64,000 nt of DNA. Source: PLA3 sp964592235 (lineage in GTDB: Bacteria; Planctomycetota; Phycisphaerae; UBA1845; UTPLA1). The stretch is from positions 1 to 64,000 of the forward strand of contig CAZQCF010000013.1 in NCBI GenBank assembly GCA_964592235.1, given 5' to 3'. Below the pieces are notes generated by a model that was given only the letters and a program-made list of their open reading frames with translations, did not search any database and had not been told where the DNA came from. Positions 41,198 to 49,726 of this stretch are shown here, piece after piece. Each line of letters opens with the position of its first letter. Position 1 is the stretch's first letter. A program made the translations under genes and the position numbers.

Positions 41198-41401
41198 AAC
41201 ATGAAGGCTTGCTCGTTTCTACTTAGCACGGGCGGAATCATCCCGATTTCGGCGATTGAAAGAACCAGGCGGGATGGCCGCGGCTCCTCGGCGGCCAATT
41301 CGCGCGCGAAGTTCAGCAATGCGATCTCCCGTTGACCCGGCGAACTGAATCCGGGCCATGACTGGCCCGGCTCGGAGCCCTCGGCTGATGACATATCCGC
41401 T

Positions 41402-41407
41402 TATCAT
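41402..41407 (+). promoter_or_regulatory. -10-like hexamer abutting the GNAT start
   Basis: TATCAT ends six bases before ATG 41414 with no Shine-Dalgarno sequence, as at 3450. No strong -35 is seen. Confidence 0.4.
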
Positions 41408-41413
41408 ACCGCC

Positions 41414-41941
41414 ATGTGCGAATTGATTCCCTACGACCGCCGATACGGCGACGGCGTCATTGCCGTCGTGCGGGCAGTGCACGATGAATACGGCTTCTCG
41501 TGGGACGAGGCGGGGTATCACCGCGACTTGTACGAAGTCGATCGCGCGTACCTCCGCGCGGGCGGGGCATTCTGGGTGCTGGTCGACGGGCCGCGAGTGA
41601 TCGGCTGCGTCGGCGTGACGGTACACGATGCCACCAACCCGGCACACGATCCGCAGGGCGACGTGACGGCGGAGTGGCCGGCGGGCTTTCGCTACTGCGA
41701 GTTGCATCGGTTGTATCTGGACAGCGCGTACCGCGGCCGAAAGCTGGGGCGGAAGATGCTCGACGCGGCGATGGAGTTCGGCCGGGCGCACGGCTGCACG
41801 CGCATGGTCGCGTGGAGCGATGTGAAGTTGCCGCATGCGCACCGGATGTACCTCGACGCGGGCTTCGTGCAATGCGGCTCGCGAATCTGCGATGATCCGG
41901 ACAAGGCGACGGAGTACGGGTTCTGGAAGGAGCCGTTGTGA
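41414..41941 (+). CDS. GNAT-family N-acetyltransferase
   Basis: The 175-residue enzyme is a GCN5-like acetyltransferase: FWVLVDGPRVIGCVGVTV (beta strands 2-4), ELHRLYLDSAYRGRKLGRKMLDAAMEF with the acetyl-CoA-binding RGRKLG, and HRMYLDAGFV. The substrate cannot be deduced. A -10-like TATCAT directly precedes ATG 41414, so the mRNA may be leaderless. The two-hairpin repeat lies upstream. Confidence 0.88.
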   Translation: MCELIPYDRRYGDGVIAVVRAVHDEYGFSWDEAGYHRDLYEVDRAYLRAGGAFWVLVDGPRVIGCVGVTVHDATNPAHDPQGDVTAEWPAGFRYCELHRLYLDSAYRGRKLGRKMLDAAMEFGRAHGCTRMVAWSDVKLPHAHRMYLDAGFVQCGSRICDDPDKATEYGFWKEPL

Positions 41942-41949
41942 GCAGGAAG

Positions 41950-41997
41950 CAGTGGTTAGTGGGCAGTGATCAGTGGTCAGTAGTCACTGGGCAGTAA
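41950..41997. repeat. CAGTGGTCAGT-type short tandem repeats
   Basis: Degenerate 8-10 bp units of the type AGTGGTCAGT recur between the GNAT gene and xseA. A related run occurs at 53827-53862. Confidence 0.7.
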
Positions 41998-42026
41998 CGA
42001 TGAAACGGTGATGGGCCGGTAGCGTC

Positions 42027-43754
42027 ATGAGCAAGTCACGTCGAAAGCCGGGTCGCGAAACGTTTAATCCCCGTCGTGCGCGCGGGGCGGACGCGAGCGA
42101 GGATGCCGGGCTGTTCGGCCAGCCGCTCGACGCGCCATCCGGCCAAAGCGCGCCCAACGAAGCCTTGCCTGACCGAGCCCCGAGCGCCAGCGAGCTGGCA
42201 CCAGGTGCCATCCCGAACAGGCAACCACCCGGTCCGGCGATTCCCGCCGACGGGACGCAGGGTGGCGACGCGCCTGCAAGCGCCCCGCTAACAGTTTCGC
42301 AGGTGACGCGGCTCATCAAGGGCGCGATCAACACGGCCTTTGCCGGCACGATCCATGTTGTCGGCGAGTTGTCGAACGTATCGCGCGGCGGCGCGGGCGG
42401 CCACTACTACCTCACGCTCAAAGACGCCGCCAGCGAGCTGCGCAGCGTGATGTGGCGTGCGGACGCGTCGCGCGTGAAGTTCAAGCTCGAAGACGGCATG
42501 GAAGTGATTGCTTCGGGCACGATCGACGTGTACGAGCCGCGCGGGCAGGTGCAGTTTTACATTCGTCGTCTTGAGCCGCGCGGCGTCGGCGCCCTCGAAC
42601 TCGCGTTCCGACAACTCAAAGAGCGACTCCAGCGCGAGGGATTGTTTGATCCGGCGCAGAAGAAACCGCTTCCCCGACTGCCGCGCCGCATCGCCGTCGT
42701 CACAAGCCTCACCGGCGCAGCCCTGCACGACATTCTCACGACGCTTTCCCGGCGCTTTCCCGCCGTCGACGTCCTCGTCTTCGGCGTGCGCGTACAGGGC
42801 GAGGGGGCGGCCGCCGAAATCGCCGATGCCATCGCCCGGCTGAATCGTTCGGCGGCGGACCTGGGCGGCATTGATGTGATGATCGTCGGTCGCGGCGGCG
42901 GATCGCTGGAAGACCTCTGGGCGTTCAACGAGGAGCTCGTCGCCCGCGCCATCTTCGCCAGCCGTATTCCCATCGTCAGCGCGGTCGGGCACGAGGTCGA
43001 TTTCACGATCGCCGATTTCGTCGCCGACGTGCGCGCGCCGACGCCGACGGCCGCGGCGGAACTTGTCGTGCCGGTGCGCGCGGAACTGCTGGCGGGCGTG
43101 AGCGACACGGCGGCTCGGCTGGACCGCGCGGTGCTGCAATACCTGGAGCGCTGCCGATCCCGGCTGGCGCTGGCCGAGCGGTGTGAGTGGTTTCGTGATC
43201 CGGTCAGCCGCATTCATCAGCGGGCGCAACAGCTCGATGAGGCGATGAGCCGGTTGCATCTGGCGAAGAATCGCTATCTCGACTCGCGTCGATCACAGGT
43301 GCATCGCCTGGAAGTGCGGCTGACGCGCGTGCAGCCCGCGGCGCAGCTGGCTGCCCGGCGCGAGGCGCTCGGCGCGACGGCGCATCGCCTGCGCCTGGCC
43401 ATCGAGCGACTTCATCGAACGCGTGAGCGGCGGATGCGCGACGCGGCGGCGCGCCTGGCTGCGTGCGGTTTGCAACAGGTCGTGGCGCGGGAGCGATCGG
43501 TCGCGCGACAGGTGGAGACGCGGCTGTCCGTCGGGCTGATGCAACTGCTCGAACGACGCCGCGATGCGCTGGGCGCGATGGAGAAGCGACTGCTGGCCGC
43601 AAGCCACGAGAGCATTCTGCGGCGCGGGTTCTCGCTGACGCGCCGCGCGGCTGACGGATCGCTCATTCGTTCGGCGGGGGATGTGCAACCGGCGGAGATA
43701 GTCGAAACCCAGACGGCCGAGGGCACGTTCCGAAGCCGGGTCACCGACGACTAG
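42027..43754 (+). CDS. xseA: Exodeoxyribonuclease VII large subunit
   Basis: XseA is the catalytic subunit of exonuclease VII, which degrades single-stranded DNA. Starting at LTVSQVTRLIKGAI (about residue 88) it has the OB-fold domain (HVVGELSNVSRGGAGGHYYLTLKD) and the nuclease domain: RRIAVVTSLTGAALHDI, VMIVGRGGGSLEDLWAFNEE, IVSAVGHEVDFTIADFVAD, RAPTPTAAAE. The C-terminal coiled region ends with SILRRGFSLTRRAADG. The ~85-residue N-terminus is Pro/Ala/Gly-rich, low-complexity and not part of the usual ~450-residue family. xseB follows. Confidence 0.94.
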   Translation: MSKSRRKPGRETFNPRRARGADASEDAGLFGQPLDAPSGQSAPNEALPDRAPSASELAPGAIPNRQPPGPAIPADGTQGGDAPASAPLTVSQVTRLIKGAINTAFAGTIHVVGELSNVSRGGAGGHYYLTLKDAASELRSVMWRADASRVKFKLEDGMEVIASGTIDVYEPRGQVQFYIRRLEPRGVGALELAFRQLKERLQREGLFDPAQKKPLPRLPRRIAVVTSLTGAALHDILTTLSRRFPAVDVLVFGVRVQGEGAAAEIADAIARLNRSAADLGGIDVMIVGRGGGSLEDLWAFNEELVARAIFASRIPIVSAVGHEVDFTIADFVADVRAPTPTAAAELVVPVRAELLAGVSDTAARLDRAVLQYLERCRSRLALAERCEWFRDPVSRIHQRAQQLDEAMSRLHLAKNRYLDSRRSQVHRLEVRLTRVQPAAQLAARREALGATAHRLRLAIERLHRTRERRMRDAAARLAACGLQQVVARERSVARQVETRLSVGLMQLLERRRDALGAMEKRLLAASHESILRRGFSLTRRAADGSLIRSAGDVQPAEIVETQTAEGTFRSRVTDD

Positions 43755-43810
43755 GCGTGCCCGACTTGGCGCGCCGCGCGAGCTGGGTCAACATGGGGCG
43801 GGAGCAAGGC

Positions 43811-44041
43811 ATGGCGGAACCACAATCGACAACACCGAGTTTTGAACAGGCGATGGCCCGCCTGGAGAAAATCGTCGAGGCAATCGAGCAGGGGCGGATC
43901 AGCCTGGAAGACGCCATCAAGCAGTACGAAGAAGGCATGGCGCTGATCCGCCAGTGCCGCGATGTGCTCGCAGGAGCGGAGCTGAAGATCCAGCAATTGC
44001 AGGCGCAGGGGGCCGATCGCGCGGGACCGGCGGCCGGGTAA
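43811..44041 (+). CDS. xseB: Exodeoxyribonuclease VII small subunit
   Basis: This 76-residue helical protein has the XseB pattern SFEQAMARLEKIVEAIEQGRISLEDAIKQYEEGMALIRQCRDVL. It binds the XseA coiled region. ATG 43811 has GGGAG seven bases upstream; longer starts at 43757 or 43793 are possible but would add a non-conserved leader. It lies between xseA and the prenyltransferase gene in one operon. Confidence 0.92.
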   Translation: MAEPQSTTPSFEQAMARLEKIVEAIEQGRISLEDAIKQYEEGMALIRQCRDVLAGAELKIQQLQAQGADRAGPAAG

Positions 44042-44083
44042 GTACGGCCATGCTGGGCGCTGTGTCGCGCAGGCCGGCCCGTG

Positions 44084-44112
44084 TTCGACGGGGCGCGATC
44101 TTCGACTACAAT
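44084..44112 (+). promoter_or_regulatory. Internal promoter ahead of ispA
   Basis: TTCGAC (44084-44089) and TACAAT (44107-44112) are 17 bp apart. The -10 ends 9 bases before ATG 44122 and no Shine-Dalgarno sequence intervenes, so the transcript could have little or no leader. Confidence 0.45.
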
Positions 44113-44121
44113 GTTTCATCT

Positions 44122-45135
44122 ATGAGACCCGCCGACTCCGGTGCCCAGGCGACCGACGCCGATTCCGACTCGTCTGGTGTGCTCTCACAACCAGATACCC
44201 CGCCTTCGGGCCCGGAAGGCTCGTCGGAATCGACGGACATTCGGCAACAACTGGCCGCGACCGCGAAGGACATCGATCGCGCGATCGGCCTTGTCTTCGA
44301 CAAATATCTTAATATCCCGGCAGATGACGAGTCGACTCGGTCGGCCGCGCTTCTCAAGGCCATGCGGTACAGCCTCGACGCCGGCGGCAAGCGCCTGCGC
44401 CCCGCGCTCGTGCTGTGGAGCTGCGAAGCCTGCGGCGGAGCGCGCTTCGACGCGATGCCCGCGGCCGTGGCCATCGAATTCGTCCATACGTTCAGCCTGA
44501 TTCACGACGATCTGCCGGCGCTGGACAACGATGACCTGCGACGTGGCCGGCCGACCAATCACCGTGTGTTTGGCGAGGCGACGGCGATCCTCGCAGGCGA
44601 TGGCCTGCTCGCGCTGGCGTTCGAGACGATCGCGCGCGGCGTAAGTGATGCACGAATCGCGGCGGAGCAGGTCGCCGAATTGGCGAGCGCAACCGGTGCG
44701 ATCGGCATGATCGGCGGCGAGGCCCTCGACCTGGAAGGTGAGCGGCAACCCCCGAGTGAGCCGCTTTCGACTACAATCTCCCGAATGAAGACCGCGCGGT
44801 TGATCGAGTCGGCGAGCCGGCTCGGGGCCATCGCGGCTCGTGCATCAGCCGCGCAGCGCGATGCGTTGGGTCGATACGGCCGAGCCACGGGCATGGCGTT
44901 CCAGATCGCGGATGATTTATTGGACGCATCGGGCGACGGCGAGCGGCTGGGCAAGCGTGTGCAGAAAGACGCCGACGCCGGCAAACAAACGCTCGTGCGG
45001 GCCGTAGGGATGGAGGCGGCGCGCGAGGCGGCCCGGCGGTTTGCCGGCGAGGCATCGGCGGCGGCCGCGGAGTTGGGAACAGGCGGCGAACGATTGGCCG
45101 CGCTGGCTGATTATGTAATCTGTCGCGATTCGTAA
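44122..45135 (+). CDS. ispA: Short-chain polyprenyl (farnesyl/geranylgeranyl) diphosphate synthase
   Basis: The 337-residue enzyme condenses isopentenyl diphosphate units. It has the first Asp-rich motif IHDDLPALDNDDLRRG with the bacterial two-residue insertion (DDxxxxD), GGKRLRP, GGEALDLEGE, and the second motif FQIADDLLDASGD. An ~50-residue Ser/Asp/Pro-rich N-terminus precedes the catalytic core. It sits directly upstream of dxs, as in many bacteria, so the pair supplies and uses isoprenoid precursors. The exact product length (C15 or C20) is not fixed by sequence alone. Confidence 0.9.
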   Translation: MRPADSGAQATDADSDSSGVLSQPDTPPSGPEGSSESTDIRQQLAATAKDIDRAIGLVFDKYLNIPADDESTRSAALLKAMRYSLDAGGKRLRPALVLWSCEACGGARFDAMPAAVAIEFVHTFSLIHDDLPALDNDDLRRGRPTNHRVFGEATAILAGDGLLALAFETIARGVSDARIAAEQVAELASATGAIGMIGGEALDLEGERQPPSEPLSTTISRMKTARLIESASRLGAIAARASAAQRDALGRYGRATGMAFQIADDLLDASGDGERLGKRVQKDADAGKQTLVRAVGMEAAREAARRFAGEASAAAAELGTGGERLAALADYVICRDS

Positions 45136-45171
45136 GGAGGCGGATCGCGCCCGTGGAGACTCAAGGAACGA

Positions 45172-47115
45172 ATGGACCGAATCCTGTCGAATCTGCATGA
45201 CCCGTCCCTGCTGCGCGACTTGAATCCGGCGCAGCTCGCCCAACTGGCCGGCGAAATCCGCGAACGCATTATCGAAGTCGTCGGGCGCAACGGCGGCCAC
45301 CTCGCCAGCAATCTCGGCGTCGTGGAGCTTTCGATCGCCCTGCATCGCGTCTTCGATTTTCGAAGTGATCGGCTGCTCTGGGATGTCGGGCATCAGGCTT
45401 ATGTCCACAAGCTGCTCACCGGCCGCAACGAACGCTTCGACACGCTCCGCAAGGCCGGCGGCATCAGCGGATTCCCGAACATCGAGGAAAGCGAATACGA
45501 CCTGTTCAACGTCGGGCACGCGGGTACGGCGATCCCGACGGCCGTCGGTATGGCCCGCGGATCGGCCGCGCTGCAGGACGGGCGCCGCGTCGTCGCGCTG
45601 GTCGGCGACGCGAGCATCTTCAACGGCGTGGCGTTCGAGGGGTTGAATCAGGCCGGCACGCTGCGCCGCCAGTTGCTTGTGATTCTGAACGACAACTCGA
45701 TGGGAATCGCCCCGACGCAGGGGGGCATGGCCGAGTATCTCGCGAAGTTCCGCACAAGCACGATCTACGAAGAATTGAAAAAGAAGGTGAAGCGCTACCT
45801 GCCAGGCGTGCCGCTGGTCGGCAAGGCGGCGTTCGACGCGCTCGATCACCTGAAAGAAGGGTTGAAGGCGACGATCTCGCCTCACCAGATTTTCGAGCAG
45901 CTCGGCTTCCTGTATGTCGGCCCGACCGACGGGCACGATCTGCCGCACCTGATCGAATTGCTGGAAGGGTTGAAAGACGTCGATCATCCCGTGCTGCTGC
46001 ACGTGCACACGCAAAAGGGGCGCGGGGCCGAGTGGGCCTGCGCCGATCCGACCACGTTCCACAGCCCCAAGCCGTTTAAGGTCGAGGGTTGCCGCGTGGA
46101 GATCCAATCGGGCGGACGCAGCTACACCGCCGCCTTCGCCGATGCCCTGATCAACGTTGCGCGCGATGACCGCCGCGTCTTCGCGTTCACAGCCGCCATG
46201 CCCGACGGCACCGGCACGGCGAAGTTTCAGAAGACGTTTCCCGAGCGCTACCTCGACGTGGGCATCGCCGAGAGCGCGACGGTCGACATCGCCGCCGGCA
46301 TGTGCAAGGCGGGCATGCGTCCGGTCGTCGCCATTTACTCGACGTTCCTCCAGCGCGCGTTCGACCAGGTGTTTCAGGAAGTCGCGCTTCAGCGACTGCC
46401 CGTCATCTTCTGCCTCGATCGCGCCGGACTGGTCGGCGGCGACGGCCCGGTCCACCACGGGTTTGCCGACATCGCGTACCTGCGCGTCATGCCGGGCTTC
46501 GTACTGATGGCGCCGGGCGATGGCGATGAGATCGAAGCGGCGCTGCGACTGGCGCTGAAACTCGACAAGCCCAGTGCGATTCGCTACCCGCGCGACAGCG
46601 TGCCGCAGACGTTGTACGCAACCGGCGCGACGCCGCCGTTCGAATTGGGGCGGTCGATTGTCCTGCGCACCGGCGTGGACGGCACGATCCTCGCGTATGG
46701 CGGGCAATGTCGCGCCGCGCTGGAAGCGGCTGACCTGCTCGCAGCAGACGGGTTGAACTTCCAGGTCGTCAATGCCCGATTCGCCAAGCCGGTTGACCGC
46801 GACATGATCGCGCAGGCGATCGCGCGCGGCGGCCCCGTACTGACCGTAGAAGATCACTCGGTCGCCGGCGGGTTTGGCTCGGCGGTGATCGAAGCAGCCG
46901 TCGAGATGGGTTTGAACACGACAAACATCGTGATGCTCGGCATTCCCGAAAATTCATTCATCGCGCACGGCCCGCGGGCCGGTCAACTCGCGCAGGCGGG
47001 TATCGACGCAGAGGGCATCGCAGCGGCTGCACGGCGCGCCCTGCCGGTCCCGCGTGAACGCGCAGCGCCATCGATCGAACCGCGCGTCGCCGCGCCGGTC
47101 GCCGTCACGCCGTAG
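45172..47115 (+). CDS. dxs: 1-deoxy-D-xylulose-5-phosphate synthase
   Basis: Dxs joins pyruvate and glyceraldehyde 3-phosphate with thiamine diphosphate to open the MEP pathway. The 647-residue protein has GGHLASNLGVVELSIALHRVFD, the TPP motif as GDASIFNGVAFEGLN...VILNDN (145-175), LDVGIAESATVDIAAGM with the catalytic Glu, and FDQVFQEVALQRLPVIF...DRAGLVGGDGPVHHGFADIAYLR. Compared with E. coli, GHSSTS is GHAGTA and the IAEQHA is IAESAT; planctomycete Dxs tend to vary in these loops. ATG 45172 is used; GTAAGGAGG lies further upstream. It ends the xse-ispA operon. Confidence 0.93.
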   Translation: MDRILSNLHDPSLLRDLNPAQLAQLAGEIRERIIEVVGRNGGHLASNLGVVELSIALHRVFDFRSDRLLWDVGHQAYVHKLLTGRNERFDTLRKAGGISGFPNIEESEYDLFNVGHAGTAIPTAVGMARGSAALQDGRRVVALVGDASIFNGVAFEGLNQAGTLRRQLLVILNDNSMGIAPTQGGMAEYLAKFRTSTIYEELKKKVKRYLPGVPLVGKAAFDALDHLKEGLKATISPHQIFEQLGFLYVGPTDGHDLPHLIELLEGLKDVDHPVLLHVHTQKGRGAEWACADPTTFHSPKPFKVEGCRVEIQSGGRSYTAAFADALINVARDDRRVFAFTAAMPDGTGTAKFQKTFPERYLDVGIAESATVDIAAGMCKAGMRPVVAIYSTFLQRAFDQVFQEVALQRLPVIFCLDRAGLVGGDGPVHHGFADIAYLRVMPGFVLMAPGDGDEIEAALRLALKLDKPSAIRYPRDSVPQTLYATGATPPFELGRSIVLRTGVDGTILAYGGQCRAALEAADLLAADGLNFQVVNARFAKPVDRDMIAQAIARGGPVLTVEDHSVAGGFGSAVIEAAVEMGLNTTNIVMLGIPENSFIAHGPRAGQLAQAGIDAEGIAAAARRALPVPRERAAPSIEPRVAAPVAVTP

Positions 47116-47162
47116 GCGTTCACTCAACCATCACCGAAAATGCGACCTGGCCGCGCGACCGA

Positions 47163-47322
47163 TCCGAGCCGCGACCGTCAGGGAGCGCCGGGCGATGCCC
47201 GAAGTTGGGGAATTGCGATGGGAAAGTACAACGCTCGTTCGCAATGTCCTGCCTCACGATTATTCGAGGAGTCCTCTCACGACGCAGCGTCTCCCGGCGC
47301 TCCCTGACGGTCGCGGCTCGGA
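47163..47322. mobile_element. 160-bp MITE-like element with 30-bp inverted repeats
   Basis: The ends at 47163-47192 and 47293-47322 are perfect 30-bp inverted repeats (TCCGAGCCGCGACC... and its complement). The 100-bp centre has no gene. A 28-bp end also occurs alone at 17085-17112. No target duplication is evident. It lies between the convergent dxs and rpoN genes and could form a large hairpin in RNA. Confidence 0.8.
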
Positions 47323-47349
47323 CATTCCACGGTCTGCACAATGATTGCG

Positions 47350-48906
47350 TTAGTATTCCCGCCGCTCGCGCACGGACGGAATGTTGAGCTGCGCGCGGTA
47401 CTTGGCGACGGTGCGCCGGGCGATCGGCGTGCCGCCTGATTCGGTAAGAAGCTTCACGATTTCATCATCGGACAGGGGGTTCTTCTTGTCTTCCTTGTCG
47501 ATGATCTCCTTCACTTTCGCCTTGATGCTGTTCCAACTGACGGCCTCGCCGCTTCCGTCGGTCGTGCCGCCGGTGAAGAACATGCGCAGCGGAAAGATGC
47601 CTCGCGGCGTCTGAATGTACTTGCCATCCACCGTGCGGCTGATCGTCGACGCGTCGCAGTTCAGCTCCTCGGCGAGGTCGCGCATACGCAGGACTTTGAG
47701 AAATTGCGGCCCGAAGTCGAAGAATTCGCGCTGACGATCGAGGATGATCTTCGCGATCTCAAGCAGCCGCTGCCGACGGAACGCGATCGCGTCGATGATG
47801 GTGGTGGCCGCTTCCATGCGCCGGCGGATGAACTCGCGGGCTTCCTTGTCAGCATCCCGATCCTGGAGCATCTCGCGGTACTGCGCGTTGATTCGCAGGC
47901 GCGGCGTGTTGCCGCGCGCGAGCCGCATGTCATACCCGTCGCCCTCTTCGACGTTGTCAACAATGATGTCCGGCGTGATTCCCTGAACGTCGCCCTGTCG
48001 CACCAGATGGCCGGGATGGTGGTTCAACCTGCCGATGACGCGCAGGGCATCCTTGATTTCTTCGATGTCTCGCCCGGTGGCCTTCGCTACGGCGGGAAAA
48101 TTGTTCTTCGCCAGCTCCACGAGATATTTGCGTACAATCTCTTCGCAGAGCGGATCGACGTTCTCCTGACCGGCAAGCTGAATGAGCAGGCATTCGGTCA
48201 GGTCGCGCGCACCGACGCCCGTCGGCTCCAGGGTCTGCACGAGCGACAGCGCCTGTTCCAGCACCGCCACGTCGAGGGGCGGATGCGCGCTCGCGCCGAT
48301 CTCTTCCAGCAGCCGCCGCGCTTCGTCGGGCGTGCGCTGGATGATGAGCGGCGTCGCCTCCATCTGTTCGTCGCCGTTGCCGCCCTTCGAGTGGTGTTCG
48401 GCCTCGCTGCGCAGATAACCGTCGTCATCCATCCAGTCGATCAGCACCTGCCCCGGCCGGCGCAGCGCTTCGGGCATTTCCATGAGCGACCACTGGCGCG
48501 ACAACTGATCCCGCAAGGCCTCCTCGCGCGAGGCCGTATTGGCCATCGCGTCGAGCTTGGCGTCGCGCTCGCCGCTGGCGACAGCGCTTCCGGTGCGCCC
48601 GAAGGGCAGATCCCCCGGGTCCAGCTCCAGCTCGCGCGTCATGCGCTCCAGGCGCTCGAAGCTCTCGGCCTCGGCGAGATTAGTTTCCGTCGCGGGCAGG
48701 TCTTCCTTAGGGGATGCGGTGGAGTCCGCGCCGGATTCCGGCTCGAGCAATTCCAGCACCGGATTGGATTCCAGCTCTTCGCGCACCCGCGCTTCCAGCG
48801 CCATCAACGGCAGCGTGAGGATCTCCATCGACTGGATCAGTTGCGGCGTGAGCCGCTGTTCCAGCCGCATCTGCTGCGACGGCATCATGGACATGTACTG
48901 GGACAC
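47350..48906 (-). CDS. rpoN: RNA polymerase sigma-54 factor
   Basis: RpoN directs polymerase to -24/-12 promoters that need enhancer-binding ATPases. The 518-residue protein has region I (QQMRLEQRLTPQLIQSMEILTLPLMALEARVREELESNPVLEL), an acidic region II, the core-binding domain, and a C-terminal helix-turn-helix. The RpoN box ARRTVAKYR is at about 496-504, before the tail NIPSVRERREY. Two good sigma-54 promoter candidates occur in the window (39347, 49057), the second just upstream of this gene and divergent. Confidence 0.95.
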   Translation of the reverse strand: MSQYMSMMPSQQMRLEQRLTPQLIQSMEILTLPLMALEARVREELESNPVLELLEPESGADSTASPKEDLPATETNLAEAESFERLERMTRELELDPGDLPFGRTGSAVASGERDAKLDAMANTASREEALRDQLSRQWSLMEMPEALRRPGQVLIDWMDDDGYLRSEAEHHSKGGNGDEQMEATPLIIQRTPDEARRLLEEIGASAHPPLDVAVLEQALSLVQTLEPTGVGARDLTECLLIQLAGQENVDPLCEEIVRKYLVELAKNNFPAVAKATGRDIEEIKDALRVIGRLNHHPGHLVRQGDVQGITPDIIVDNVEEGDGYDMRLARGNTPRLRINAQYREMLQDRDADKEAREFIRRRMEAATTIIDAIAFRRQRLLEIAKIILDRQREFFDFGPQFLKVLRMRDLAEELNCDASTISRTVDGKYIQTPRGIFPLRMFFTGGTTDGSGEAVSWNSIKAKVKEIIDKEDKKNPLSDDEIVKLLTESGGTPIARRTVAKYRAQLNIPSVRERREY

Positions 48907-49012
48907 GCGTAGTGCTGACCTCTCCTGAAGGGCCTCTTGGGCATTCGGGGCGGGCGAAAGCCAAAGGCCGCCCGATCTGGTTTTCGGCCGTTGGCCCGCC
49001 CGACTCCATGTG

Positions 49013-49018
49013 ATTATA
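49013..49018 (-). promoter_or_regulatory. rpoN -10 element
   Basis: A perfect TATAAT on the minus strand lies about 107 bp before ATG 48906. The -35 is weak. It is about 40 bp from the divergent sigma-54 site. Confidence 0.5.
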
Positions 49019-49056
49019 CATTACGTTTCGATCGCCGCAGCCTCATTTTTCCGGAA

Positions 49057-49073
49057 TTGGCACGGCGATTGCT
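49057..49073 (+). promoter_or_regulatory. Consensus sigma-54 -24/-12 promoter
   Basis: TTGGCACGGCGATTGCT matches the RpoN consensus (YTGGCACG-N4-TTGCW) in every specified base, with GG and GC exactly 10 bases apart. It faces the DinB-like gene, 117 bp from ATG 49190, and sits in the rpoN upstream region. Enhancer sites would lie to its left, inside or upstream of the rpoN promoter. Confidence 0.7.
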
Positions 49074-49189
49074 CAGCGGCAGGACCCGCTGGTTGCGCGC
49101 CTTTTCCGCGAATGAGAAATTCCCCGCTATCGGCTGCGTTGATTTCGAGCGGAGGACCAGCCTGCTGCACTGAACTAAGGAGCAAATAC

Positions 49190-49684
49190 ATGGCGCGTGA
49201 CAAGGCATTAGCCCCTATTGATCTCTTGGCCGAATTGGTCGCCGAAGTGTTTGACGGAAAAAGCTGGCACGGCCCCAGCCTGCGCTCGACGGTTCGGCGC
49301 GTGACCGCGACGCAGGCCGTGTGGCGACCGGGCCGGGGACGAAAGTGCATCGCCGAGATCGTGCTCCATGCCGCGTACTGGAAATACGCCGCGCGGCGGC
49401 GGCTGCGCGGCGATCAGCGCGGGAGCTTCGCGCTGAAAGGCAGCAACTGGTTTGCCGTCCCCGCGAAGCTCACCGACGCGGAATGGAAGGGATACCTGAA
49501 ACTCCTCGATACCGAGCATGCGCAGTTGCTGGACGCGATTGCCGGACTGAACCCGGCTGACCTGCTGGTCGTCCCAGCCGGCAGCCGCGTGAACAACGCG
49601 AAACTGCTGCGCGGCATGGCCAGCCACGACGTCTATCACGCCGGGCAGATTCAAACGATCAAGCGGCTGTGCCCCATTAAGTAA
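49190..49684 (+). CDS. DinB-family protein
   Basis: The 164-residue helical-bundle protein has the DinB pattern of metal-binding histidines: EIVLHAAYWKYAARR and ASHDVYHAGQIQTIKRL (His in SHDVYHAGQ). DinB-like proteins act in thiol-dependent or stress responses, and many are thiol S-transferases; the reaction here is unknown. ATG 49190 follows AAGGAG. The upstream promoter is a perfect sigma-54 type site, so expression may depend on RpoN. Confidence 0.82.
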   Translation: MARDKALAPIDLLAELVAEVFDGKSWHGPSLRSTVRRVTATQAVWRPGRGRKCIAEIVLHAAYWKYAARRRLRGDQRGSFALKGSNWFAVPAKLTDAEWKGYLKLLDTEHAQLLDAIAGLNPADLLVVPAGSRVNNAKLLRGMASHDVYHAGQIQTIKRLCPIK

Positions 49685-49726
49685 GCGAGCGAACTCACGT
49701 TTCCATGTCGCCCGAGGACGCGGCCA

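Noticed and set aside
41182..41394. 70-codon minus-strand frame ending inside the two-hairpin repeat
   Set aside because: No ribosome-binding site, C-terminus made of repeat DNA, no known family.
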